Below, piece after piece: positions 34,501-44,756 of a DNA stretch of 64,000 bases. Both the position numbers and the translations under genes were made by a program. Location of the stretch: positions 58,543,796 through 58,607,795 of the forward strand of contig CM035422.1 in the NCBI GenBank assembly GCA_020310875.1, given 5' to 3'. The notes under the pieces were generated by a model. That model did not search any database. It was not told where the DNA came from and saw nothing but the letters and a program-made list of their open reading frames with translations. Origin of the DNA: Ceratopteris richardii. Taxonomy: Eukaryota; Streptophyta; Polypodiopsida; Polypodiales; Pteridaceae. The first letter of the stretch is position 1; each line of letters begins with the position of its first letter.

Positions 34501-35151
34501 AGCAAAAAATTTGAAAAAGGGTCAAGTATCGTTTACTCCCGCGGTCGAGTATCGCGATACTTGGCAAGTATCGTGACCTCCTGTGGTTGAGTATCGCGAT
34601 ATTTCCCTCCGATCGTGTATCGTTTCGGCCAGAGATCGTTTTGGGCCAGAGATCATTTTGGGCCAGAGATCATTTTGGGCCAGAGATCGTCGATCGTTTG
34701 GATCAAAGATCGTGTATCGTTTGGCTTAAGTATCGTGTATCGCTTCTCAGAGATCGCGATACTTACCAAAGATCGCGTATCATTTTGTTCAGGTATCGTT
34801 GATCATTTGGATCAAAGATCGTGTATCGTTTGGCTTAAGTATCGTGTATCGCTTCTCAGAGATCGCGATACTTACCAAAGATCGCGTATCGTTTTGTTCA
34901 GGTATCGTCGATCGTTTGGATCACAGATCGTGTATCGTTTAGGGGAAGTATCGTGTATCATTTTCTCCCGAGTATCAAGTATCGTTCCCCATCAAGTATC
35001 GTTTTTCATCAGGTATCGTGTATCGTTTGGAGACAGAGATCGAGTATCGTCTGGGATCAAATATCGAATATCGTTTGAGCCCAAAGATCGTGTATCATTT
35101 TGGGCTAGAGATCGTGTATCGTGGAATCTGGAGTCAAGTATCGTGATCTAG
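34501..35151 (+). repeat. TATCG/GATCG motif array with 109-bp tandem repeat
   Basis: The short words GTATCG, TATCGTG and AGATCG recur every few to about twenty bases; I count about 29 TATCG over 34140-35150. Within it a 109-bp unit starting at GATCGTTTGGATCA (34692) repeats at 34801 and, partly, at 34910. The core GTATCGCGATAC is a perfect 12-base palindrome. Frames across it encode only repetitive peptide and are not genes. Confidence 0.9.
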
Positions 35152-35263
35152 AAAAAATTCTTTTTCAGTCATTTCCCAGCCAAAGTCTTCTAGAAATTCT
35201 CACCTTTAGTGAAGAATCCCAGAGGCTAGAGGGTTGCAAGGGCTGATCAGAGTTGTTAGGTGG
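35152..35263 (+). other. Gypsy leader, part 2
   Basis: Short non-repetitive leader up to the likely Gag start. Confidence 0.5.
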
Positions 35264-38200
35264 ATGAACCTGAGATCCGGAAGAACCCTAGGAAGCCGAA
35301 GAAGTGTAATCTCTTCTGTAGGTAGTGTAGCAGAGCCAAGTAACCATTCACATTATTCGGAGACCTCTAGTGAGTCAGAGGACGAAATTCCCATGGCTTC
35401 GGAGGATATGCAGAACACAGTACCCATGATTGGCATGATGTCAATCATTGAGGGAGAGTACAAGACCTCCTTGGAGTACGTGAACACCAACCAAAATGAG
35501 ATCCCTATTTATTTGGATGGTCTAAACAGATCAGTGGCCAGGTTAAAGAAAGCGTCAGAGGCTTATATAGTGCCTAGACCAGCAGTCAAGTATGTAGGAG
35601 GTTTTTACATGGACAAAAGAGATATCCAATATGTTGTCACGGAGCACCCGGAAAACATTAATGAACATGGTGAAGAAAATAATGCTTCAAACTTAAATGG
35701 AGGTGGGAATGAAGAGTAAGTAACTACACCTAGAGGGAGATCTACTGTAGCTAGGATATGGAGAGGAGGCCTGATTCCCCAAGACGACTCCCTAATGGAT
35801 GTGTATTTGATCAATGGGATAGAGCATCTTCTTAGAGCACATTCTTCAATATGGGAAGCTGCCCCTAATCCAGTTACCATCTATGAGTTACAAGATCCTG
35901 ATTTCCCCACCATCATCACATATTTGGATAGGAATCAGAGAAGATATTGGCCCTTAACAGAATCGGAAAGAGCTGAGTTGAAATATCAGAATATTCCAGT
36001 ATTTCCCCCTAGGGACCAAGCCACTACTTCAAGAAACCCACTTGGAACATCACAGAATGATTCGTATCAGCAGTCGGGCCAAACACAACAAACACAACAA
36101 ACTCAAATCCCAGTCAGACCACATGTGCAGTTTGCAATGCCTGCAAATAATCCTAATTACCGACCCCAACCAACTATTGACCCAAGACATGGAATTCCTG
36201 CTCCAGTCAGACCGCCGGTAGTAAAAGGACCAGGCATACCAATAGGAAGACCAATTTTCCCAGTGATGCCTAGACCGCCCGAAGCAGGAAGAAGATTAAG
36301 GCCAATCCAAGTTGCCAAATGCATGAGAAACCATTATGATGGCTCGAGTGAACCTTACAATCATATAGCTGAATTTAAACAAGTAATCAGAGCCGAACAG
36401 GTAGAAGACTTCTTGATTCAATATGAGTCCTTTGGTCTCACATTGTCAGACACCACCTTAGCATGGTTCCAACCATTGGACCCTAATAATTTCCAAAACA
36501 TGGAACAAGTCTATCAAGAAATGATTGAGGAATTCACTAAGTCAGGAATTAAAAACAATTCTTCATCATTGATTCATAGCTTTAAGCAAGCCCCTACCGA
36601 ATCAGTGAGATTGGCTGCAAGAAGATTCAAGTAGTATGTGGACAGATGCCCAGTAGAAGAGAGACCTACTCAAAATAAAATGGTGTCATTATTTTTGGAA
36701 GGGTTGTTGAACGGATCTTTGAGATCATTGGTATATGTAAAGAGAGTTCAGACTTTGCAAGAATGCATGAAGGAATGTATAGACCTAGAAGACAACCTAG
36801 CAGAAGATTTGAAAATACCTCAAGGTAGTTTGAAAAGTGAAGATTCGGCCAGTAGCACATCAATCCCTAAAAACAATGTAGAGGAAATAGCCGATTTGGT
36901 AGCAAAGAAGTTGAACGTTCAAGGACAGAGAAACTACCCCAATAACCCTATGAGAGTGCCCATGCTCAGAAGATGTATGCAGTGCGGAGGTGATCATCCT
37001 TCTCACTTGTGTACTAGGGGAGTAGTCCCACCACATGCTTATGCTTATAATAGACCCATTGCCCCAGGACCTCTACAATATTGCAGTATAGAACAGAAAT
37101 ATACAAATCACAACATAGAAAATTGCCCTTAAAATAGACAATCAAGATCAGCACAGCCATACATAAGACCTTACGGATACCCTTAGAGAGATCAAGGAGG
37201 TGAAGCCTTTATATATCCCACTTATCAGCCGCAGGCACCAGTGCCACGACCATATGCGTACCAAGGATACACCCAACCACAACCAGTACTAGGACAACAA
37301 CCGCCCCATCCTCAGAACGTTGTCCCAGTCAAGATTGCTCAACCTGAAGAAAACCTAGAGAGAGCAATAGTCCCAGCCACACCTTTGACTAGTAATGAAC
37401 CATATGACTCGTTTTATGACCCTAGTCAAGGAACATATCCCAATTATGAAAGCTCAATGATGGAATATGGACAACTGTATGAACCATATGCCTATGGCAT
37501 GGAAGTATCAGATAGTTCATACGGATATGAGCAGGACTATGTGTCATTAATGTACACAGCTCCTAGAGCAACCATACCACCCCGACCCATGAACAGACCG
37601 CCTGTACCCAGAGGACCATGCTATAGATGTGGAGGTGATTACTATATCAGAGAATGTACATTGCCAAACCCACCACCACCACAACGCGTCTGGGAAGGCT
37701 ACTGTAGTGATTGTGGTAAGGAACACCTTTTCAGAGATTGCCCCAAGAATCCCAACAAGGTTACATCCAACGTGCAAATCAATGTGATAGAAGTAATCGA
37801 GTCATCAGGGAGCGATAAGGAATATACTGTACCATTGAAGGCGATAACAAGAGCCAAAGTTAGAGAGACCCCAGAAAAATCAAAAGAACACAATCAAAGT
37901 GACCTAGAGATGAATGCACCCACACCTCAGAGAGTGGAAGACTCGGAAGAGCCTGAAAAAAGTGTTGTAAGTAAAAGAACCCAAAGATGGAAGAACCGTA
38001 GAGATAGGATGAAAGAAAAGAAGTTACTACAGAAACAGGAAAATGAGAAGAGCAAACAAAATCCAAAAGAGGAACAGAAAAACGAAGAAGAAAATAAAAA
38101 TGAAAAACATAAAAGAGAAGAGGTTGGATCAGTCTTAGCAGATCCCATGCCTGAAGAATTAGCTATGTGGATTCAGACATACAAGGCACGAATAAGAGCC

Positions 38201-38650
38201 GGACCGACCATCGAACAACATGAAAGAGAATACCCTAGAGGTGACCTAGAGAAAGAGAGGTTGGAGATCTGCAAAAAATTAATAGAAGTTGCTCAACAGA
38301 CCTTAGAGAAACCTGCATTGCCATTACCCAAGACCCGAATTCCCGAAGGAGAATTCCAAGAATGCATCATCACCAATGACCACGAAAAACCTGAGGTAAG
38401 TAAGGCACAGAATGGCAATTATTGTGAGGATAAAGGGAAAGGATCCGTTGTTCCCGAAGTAGAAGGAGAATGGCCTAAAGATTTGTGGGCTAGAGTCCAA
38501 GAAGACAGATGGAAGAAAGTAGAAGGAATTGAACCACCCTTTGAAGAGATAGAAGCAGAAGAGGAAATAGAGGAATCAATACATGAATTAGATTTAGAAA
38601 AAATTCTACCAATGGATCCTAGTGACAAAGGAGATGAGGGAGTAAAGTAA
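35264..38650 (+). pseudogene. Gypsy Gag
   Basis: The likely start is ATG at 35264 (MNLRSGRTLG). One frame runs on past 38650 into the protease, broken by stops at 35717, 36632, 37130, 37184 and 38648. All of these fit a Gln codon changed to TAA or TAG. A capsid-like domain lies at about 36300-36800 (HIAEFKQVIRAEQVEDF, TLAWFQPLDPNNF, FLEGLLNGSLRSLVY). Four Cys-rich motifs follow: CMQCGGDHPSHLC, a CSIEQ...NHNIENC piece, CYRCGGDYYIREC (His replaced by Tyr) and CSDCGKEHLFRDC, with C-x2-C-x3-H-x4-C spacing, one residue shorter than usual. The C-terminal part is Lys/Glu-rich. Confidence 0.87.
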
Positions 38651-39478
38651 TTGCCCAATTACACCAGAGAGTACGAACATAATTCAGAATTGTATTGCAT
38701 CCCCTCAATAAGGAAAAAAGAACCAAACCCATCAGTCCAAACATCGGACATCATACAACATCTTAGAAAAGTCAAAATTCCTTGTACCCTAACATTAGAA
38801 GAATTGCTGAAGGTTAAACCACATCTGAAGGAGAAATTAACCAATCAATTGGAGATCAAAATGAAAGAAAAAGAGATATATGATGAAGTAAACACAGTAA
38901 AGATCCGAGTGGATAAGGTAGGAGATTTTAGTGAGGGAGATGAAGGAAACACTTGCCTTCCAATTACCTTTAGGGGTTATACAACCAAAGCCATCTTAGA
39001 TTCAGGAGCTGGTGTAGGCATTGCTACTAGAGAAATCTGGGAGAAATGGGGAAAACCAGCTTTAAGACCAACGCGTATGAAAATACAAATGGCTGACGGA
39101 CACATAGAAAGACCCTTGGGATTATTGGAACGAGTAGTTTTCACCACATGTGGAGTTGAATTTGAACACACCTTAGCAATATGTCAATTTGAAAGGCCGA
39201 GCAATTACGAAATGATACTTGGAAGACCTTTCATGAGACAATTAAAGGTTGTGCAAGATTGGGGAAAAGATGCTGTATACCTTCAAAATGAAGGAACCAC
39301 CACGAGAATAAATCTCCACACTTATACATATCAAGATGTTCCTCCCTTACAATGGAATCAAATTCACAAGGAGGAAGATGATCAGTCAATTCACAGCATA
39401 AGTTCTAGTGACCAATCTTGGATGAACGAGGACACTCATCTATGGATATGCCAAACTGCCAAAAAGGAAGAGGGATAG
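38651..39478 (+). pseudogene. Gypsy protease (retropepsin 1)
   Basis: Continuous with the Gag frame. The active-site triad is in AILDSGAGVGIA (Asp codon at 38999). The flap-side and C-terminal signature is EMILGRPFMRQLKVV near 39208. This is the usual place for protease between Gag and RT; it would cut the polyprotein. The frame stops at 39476 (TAG), and the next coding stretch is in another frame. Confidence 0.85.
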
Positions 39479-39499
39479 GAGAAAAGGATGGCAGCAAGG

Positions 39500-40735
39500 G
39501 CAAGGTGTAGCTAGGTCTGTACAAGATCCAGCTTACATGCCTCAAGTCTTTTTAGATGAAGAGTTTGAACCTCATGGCTGGATGGAGATTTTAGCGACCC
39601 TCGATGTATGCGTGAATGAAGAAGTGATAACCATGAATGAATGCATTGACGAAGAAGGATATGATGTTAGTCTCTATGTAGTAGTTCTTCAGGAGGCTGA
39701 AGAAGGAGAAGTGATAGAGAAAGAATGGAAGGAGGACTATGAGAGCATTGAAACGGAGCCAGAACCAATGGAACCTGAGGATGAAGATAAAAAAATAAGC
39801 ATCACAGCTAATGAAAACAACCAAGAGCCTACACAGAAAGAAGAGCTAGAGTTAGATAAAGAGCCAGAAGGTGAAGAAAACAAGCCACAAGATCAGTTTG
39901 AAGTGCCCGCTCACTTCAAGAAATATGAAGTAGAAGAGAGAAAAATTGCTATTCAAATGCCTAAAAGAGAGGCACAACCGGGAATAGCATATGACAATAA
40001 AGAACAAACCAAGAAGATAGTAGTAACGTTAGAAGAAGGAGAAGAACGATGTACTTTCATAGGACAAGATGTCTCCATAGAGGAAGAACAAGAGTTAATA
40101 CGCCTCATAAGAGAATATCGGGATGTTTTTGCCTGGACCTATAAGGACTTGAAAGGAGTATATCCATCTATTTGTGCCCATAGAATTCCCATGACATCCG
40201 AAGCCAAACCTTCTAAACAAAGACCATATACATACAATGATGTGTATTCAGCAAAGATAAAGGAAGAGATAGACAAATTGTTAGATGCTGGATTCATATA
40301 CGAGATTGAGCACACGGAATGGGTGTCACCTTTGGTGGTTGTACCGAAAAAGAATGGAAAGTTAAGAGTGTGCATCAATTTGAAGAAAGTAAATGCCGCG
40401 ACCATAAGGGATAGTTACCCATTACCAATTATAGATCATCTCTTGGAAAGAGTAGCAGGAAAGGAAGTCTATAGCTTTCTGGATGGCTTTTTAGGGTATA
40501 ATCAGGTAGCTATTGCTCCTGAGGACCAACATAAAAGAATTCCTAAGAAAAAGTATGGAGGTCTACGTGGATGATCTTTGTACTTATTCAGCTATACGAT
40601 CAGAACATATCCCCGAGCTAGAAAAGATCTTTGCTAAATGTCGACAGTATCGAGTATGCCTTAACCCAGAAAAATGTGTCTTCATGGTTAGACAAGGGAA
40701 AATATTAGGACATTGTCTCTAAAAATGGAATCTCA
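39500..40735 (+). pseudogene. Gypsy reverse transcriptase, internally deleted
   Basis: An acidic spacer (39537-39950) leads to KKYEVEERKIAIQMPK and then RT: FAWTYKDLKGVYPS, AKPSKQRPYTYNDVYS, WVSPLVVVPKKNGKLRVCIN, SYPLPIIDHLLERVAG and SFLDGFLGYNQVAI. Near 40535 the reading jumps from PEDQHK to FLRKSMEVYVDD in a different frame. Comparison with the relative at 22400 shows that the MPFGLTNASSTFQ segment, roughly 40 residues, is missing. YVDD is at 40564-40575. Without the missing part the palm cannot fold normally, so this copy lacks RT activity. Confidence 0.87.
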
Positions 40736-41346
40736 ACTGATGAAGACAAAATCAAAGTAATTTTGGATTTACCAAGACCAAAGACAACTAAGGAAGTTCA
40801 AGCATTTATGGGACATTGTGGATACTATCGAAGATTTATACATATGTACGCCATAATTGCTAGACCTCTCTTTGCATTATTGACTCAATTTAATTGGACC
40901 GAGGAATGCGAGAGAGCCTTCAATGAGTTAAAGAATCGATTGAGTTCAGCACCAATCCTTCGAGTACCTAACTAGAATAAGCCATTTCATATTCATGTGG
41001 ATGCTTCTAAGTTTGCCATTGGTTGCATCTTAGCTCAACCTGCCGATACAGGAAAACTAGACCACCCTATAGCCTATGCTAGTAGACAATTAAACCAAGC
41101 AGAACGCAATTATACCACCACGGAGAGAGAAGGCCTAGGGATGGTGTAGGCAGTCAAAAAGTTCAGACATTACCTGTTGGCAAACAAATTCAAATTCTTC
41201 ATTGATCATCAAGCCCTACTGTACCTAGTCAACAAGCCTTGTAATACAGGACGACTAGTACGATGGTTTTTATTGCTCATGGAGTTTGATTTTGAGGTAG
41301 TAGTCAAGAAAGGAAATACTCACATAAGAGCAGATCACTTATCAAG
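40736..41346 (+). pseudogene. Gypsy RT thumb/connection and RNase H
   Basis: LDLPRPKTTKEVQAFMGHCG and YYRRFI are the usual RT end. After the stop TAG at 40973 (PNWNK expected), FHIHVDASKFAIGCILAQ opens RNase H, with PIAYASRQL and TTTEREGLGMV. A second TAG at 41147 fits Trp (VWAVKKF). It ends with FFIDHQALLYLVNK and RADHLSRM. Both stops fit TGG to TAG. Confidence 0.87.
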
Positions 41347-41389
41347 AATGACCCATGGAGAACCACCCATAGGAGTACCTGATGATCTG

Positions 41390-42680
41390 CCAGATACATA
41401 CCTATTTAACCTGGAAGTATGTCCCCAATGGGCAGAAAAGTTGATCCCTATACTTACACATGGACCGAAAGATGGGATCACACCAAACCGAACCCAAGAC
41501 CTTTGGAAGACTAAAAACCTTCATATCATTGCGGGAAGTTTGTATCACCAGGATTCAAATGGATTACTCATGAGATGCGTAGAAGAAGAGGAACAGGAAA
41601 TGTGGCTTCAGAAAGCACATGTAAACCAATGGAAAACTCATTTGAATGCAAACGGAACATGGCAAACCCTGAAGAGGTTAGGCATATATTGGCCGACCAT
41701 GCAGAGAGACGCACATAATTATGTGTCAGCATGCCAAATTTGTCAAGAACAAAATCCAGATGAGAACTCAACTCTATGCTATTCCACAATAGCACCGAGA
41801 TGGAGCATGCCTCTGGTAAAGTTCTTGAAAACTCAAGAATACCCAGAAGGAGCTACTTCAGCAAGGAAACGTGCACTTGTAGAACAAAGTAAGGATTATG
41901 CCATTATAGGAAAACAACTTTTTAAACGAGGGAGAGATAACCAATCAAGAGTGTGCATTCACGAAGACGAATATCTTTCTGTTTTAGAGATGGCCCATAC
42001 AAGAGTTGCAGGAGGGCACTTCTCTGCAGATAAAACAGCAAAAATGATCCTCTTTGCTGGAATGTGGTGGCCAACTCTACACCAAGATGCCATGACATAT
42101 GTGCAACGATGTGATACTTGCCAACGGACAAAATATCCAATTAGAAGAGATGAAATGCCACTTAGACCCATGATGAGTGCCAGAGCTTTCACGAAATGGG
42201 GAATAGACTTCATAGGACCTATTAGCCCACCAGCGAAAGGATCCCATGCCGAATATATAATTTTAGCCACAGACTATCTGACCAAATGGGTTGAAGCCAA
42301 AGCAACCAAGAAAAATGACGCAAGAACCACGGCCAAGTTTCTCTTTGAGAACATTTTCACTAGATTTGGACTACCGATAGAAATTGTGAGTGATAGAGGT
42401 ACGCACTTTGTGAATGAAGTCATAGAAGCTCTACTGAATGAATTCTTGGTAATTCATAAGAAATCAGCTCCTTATCACCCACAAGCCAATGGACAAGCTG
42501 AGAGTTCGAATAAAATCTTGTGTACAGTTCTCACAAAAATTGTTAACGATGGTAGATCAGATTGGGATAAACAATTACATCATGCTTTATGGGCATTTCG
42601 AGTAGCCTATAAAACCGCCATAGGCACTACTCCTTTTAACTTAGTATATGGACAAAATGCTATTTGCCAATTGATTTTTT
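41390..42680 (+). pseudogene. Gypsy integrase with two H2C2 modules
   Basis: This is one open frame (from 41177) without a true ATG. Two zinc-binding modules stand in tandem. His/Cys are at frame residues 148, 155, 186, 189 and again at 274, 281, 312, 315, i.e. H-x6-H-x30-C-x2-C both times. Each is preceded by a similar W-x-L...L stretch and contains YWPT/WWPT, DA and YV. The catalytic core follows: WGIDFIGP (Asp), IVSDRGTHF (Asp 406) and ANGQAESSNK (Glu 442), giving the normal D-x35-E spacing. A one-base loss near 42668 shifts the reading into the next ORF. Confidence 0.88.
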
Positions 42681-44481
42681 AATTCCCACTCTCAGAGTAG
42701 CAACAACTTACGAGTGGACGGGACATGAACTATCAGCTCAATTGGATCAAATAGAAAAACTTCACGAAACTAGGTTACAAGCAGTAGCAGGCATTTATGC
42801 TGCTAAACGACGACAGAAAGCCTATTTTGATGCTCACATTAAGGACAAAAATTTGAAGGAAGGAGATTTAGTTCTGGTATATACCTTGAAACAACACACT
42901 AAGAAGTTGCAAAAGAGAGGATATGGCCCATTAATCATCAATCGTACATCGACAAGTGGAGCCATCAGCCTAGCAACCATAGATGGGGATGTATTACCAA
43001 ACTACATCAGTGGATGTCGAGTAAAAAAATATCTAGAACCATTGACAGAAGAAACAATGTCTCGACTAATCAAAGGCAAGAATCGACGCATTGAGGAGGA
43101 AAGGATACGAGAAGAAGCGAGACAGGAAGCCCTAGAACGCATTAAGAAACGAAAAGAGTGGATGAGAGAGAGAGATGAGAGATATCGACTAGGAGAAACA
43201 CTCGTCCCAATGGCTAATTTTAGAGCCACCAAAAACCTAGGTTCACAGAGAACGCAACCATATATAAATTTGGGAGCAGGTAAAACGAAGTACCACTTGG
43301 TGGATGCTCTCATTGACACAGGAGCTGCCATAAGTTGTATCAAACTTTCTTTGACTCACAAACTCAAAGAGGAATTACGTCCATCGATGGCACAGTGGAT
43401 AGGAATAGGAGGAACAATTACTCAATGTATAGGTGAGATCACCTTACCTCTGCATCTTGGCAACAACACTATGGAACAAAAGCTATTAGTGTGTCATGAT
43501 CAGGATTTACTTGAAGAGGTTGTGTTAGGTCAAGACTGGATTTACGAATATGAGGTGACCATTCAATTGGCTTTAGGATACATCTCAGCCAGGATAGGAC
43601 ATCGTGAAGTATTCAGTCTGCTAGACGAACGACCAATCAAATCTGTGAGCAAAGAAAAAGAAGTTCATTCCAACGAACAAAGTCATGAATGTATGTTCAC
43701 TAGCACTATAGAAACCTCTTCGTCAACTACTATATGTGCGGACACATTGAATTCTGCCTGCATACCATCTTCTAGTCTAGCAAGTCACGAGAGTGTCAAT
43801 TATTCCGAAGACAACCACAGTGAAGCACCATGCACAAGAGAGTCTAGTCCTCTGACTAACCCAAAGCTTGTACCTAGTAAATTATACCCTATTCCGTACG
43901 CTCAACAAGCTTGGATAAGGAAAGATCAAGTGAAGGAATATCTTCGACAACAAAAGCACTATCGACATCGGAGCAACCAAGCAAGTAACAAAGCAAATCA
44001 TTTTGAGCACCAAAGTCTACAACAAAGGACTGCAATATGGATTCCAAAGAAAGTAGTAGCCGTTCAACTGGATCGATCGCAAATATGGATTCCTAAATCA
44101 TGTGCTCCAAAGAAGCTAAACCGAAACGATGAACCTCAGCATAAGAAGAACCAAAAGGGTCTACGAACAAAACAGCCACAGAAGAATAGCTATTGGAAAA
44201 AGAAGGAGTCTGCAGACACAATACAAGCCAATTTGAGATCCCCAAAACAGATAAAGCAGACTTACTACAGGAGAAGAACCACATTTACCAAGAAAGGGGA
44301 GAATACACTACATTCCAACAGAACGAGGCAGATTTGGTTGCCGAAAAACAAGACAGATTGCATACATCAAACAACTACTTCCAATTGCACACATATGGAG
44401 TTGTCAGGACCCAAAGGATGCATGATAGGGCCACATTACAAGGCCAAGCATTCGACACATCTTTCTTCTATTTCAGGATAG
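42664..44481 (+). CDS. Integrase tail fused to a second retropepsin
   Basis: This is an open frame of 605 codons. Residues 1-125 are the integrase C-terminal part (FLIPTLRVAT, QKAYFDAHIK, DLVLVYTLKQHTKKLQKRGYGPL). A charged helical stretch follows (130-185). Residues 200-305 look like an aspartic protease: HLVDALIDTGAAISCI (catalytic Asp 218), IGGTITQCIGEITLPL, and EEVVLGQDWIYEYEV about 70 residues on. A Ser/Lys/Gln-rich tail repeats a short W-I/L-P-K motif. The ORF has no ATG start of its own and was joined to integrase before the one-base deletion. A protease in this place is unusual; it may be a real second enzyme or a captured binding fold. Confidence 0.78.
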   Translation: MPIDFLIPTLRVATTYEWTGHELSAQLDQIEKLHETRLQAVAGIYAAKRRQKAYFDAHIKDKNLKEGDLVLVYTLKQHTKKLQKRGYGPLIINRTSTSGAISLATIDGDVLPNYISGCRVKKYLEPLTEETMSRLIKGKNRRIEEERIREEARQEALERIKKRKEWMRERDERYRLGETLVPMANFRATKNLGSQRTQPYINLGAGKTKYHLVDALIDTGAAISCIKLSLTHKLKEELRPSMAQWIGIGGTITQCIGEITLPLHLGNNTMEQKLLVCHDQDLLEEVVLGQDWIYEYEVTIQLALGYISARIGHREVFSLLDERPIKSVSKEKEVHSNEQSHECMFTSTIETSSSTTICADTLNSACIPSSSLASHESVNYSEDNHSEAPCTRESSPLTNPKLVPSKLYPIPYAQQAWIRKDQVKEYLRQQKHYRHRSNQASNKANHFEHQSLQQRTAIWIPKKVVAVQLDRSQIWIPKSCAPKKLNRNDEPQHKKNQKGLRTKQPQKNSYWKKKESADTIQANLRSPKQIKQTYYRRRTTFTKKGENTLHSNRTRQIWLPKNKTDCIHQTTTSNCTHMELSGPKGCMIGPHYKAKHSTHLSSISG

Positions 44482-44756
44482 TCAAGCACATTTTCCTCTT
44501 GGGAAATAGGAGAGCACCTGTACATACATTAAGAAAATCAATTTAAAATAATAACCGCTTCGGCTATGAACTAACTTTTCTGTTTTGCTTTTTATAAGAA
44601 AATATAAAAATACCTAAAAATGTGAAAAATCCAGGTATTACCTTTCTCACACCCACGGGAAAGGGACGACACCATTCACTCGGAGCAATATCAAGCTTAT
44701 AAAAGAGGATTTCTGATACTATATGGCCACTAACTCATACTCTATATTGAGTGCAG
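44482..44756 (+). other. Spacer before extra ORF; possible splice acceptor
   Basis: Non-coding AT-rich DNA ends in ATTGAGTGCAG at 44746-44756, directly before an ATG. TGCAG before an ORF could be a 3' splice site for a subgenomic RNA, as known for env-like ORFs of other elements. There is also a TATAAAAGAGG at 44697-44707 that could act as an internal promoter. Confidence 0.35.

Noticed and set aside
34587..35151. Two overlapping open frames in the gypsy leader (71 and 178 codons)
   Set aside because: They translate the TATCG/GATCG and 109-bp repeats; the peptide is repetitive with no domain, and two frames are open at once for the same reason.
34140..35151. Regular short repeats considered as a CRISPR-like array
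   Set aside because: Repeat spacing is irregular, there are no unique spacers of constant size, and the context is a plant retrotransposon leader.
35264..39478. Stops in gypsy gag-PR read as Gln (altered code or readthrough)
   Set aside because: Stops at Trp and Arg codons and frameshifts occur too, and other elements in the window show the same decay. Ordinary mutation explains it.
38659..43343. Several minus-strand ORFs of 60-110 codons within the gypsy pol
   Set aside because: They overlap well-identified plus-strand domains and show no motif of their own.
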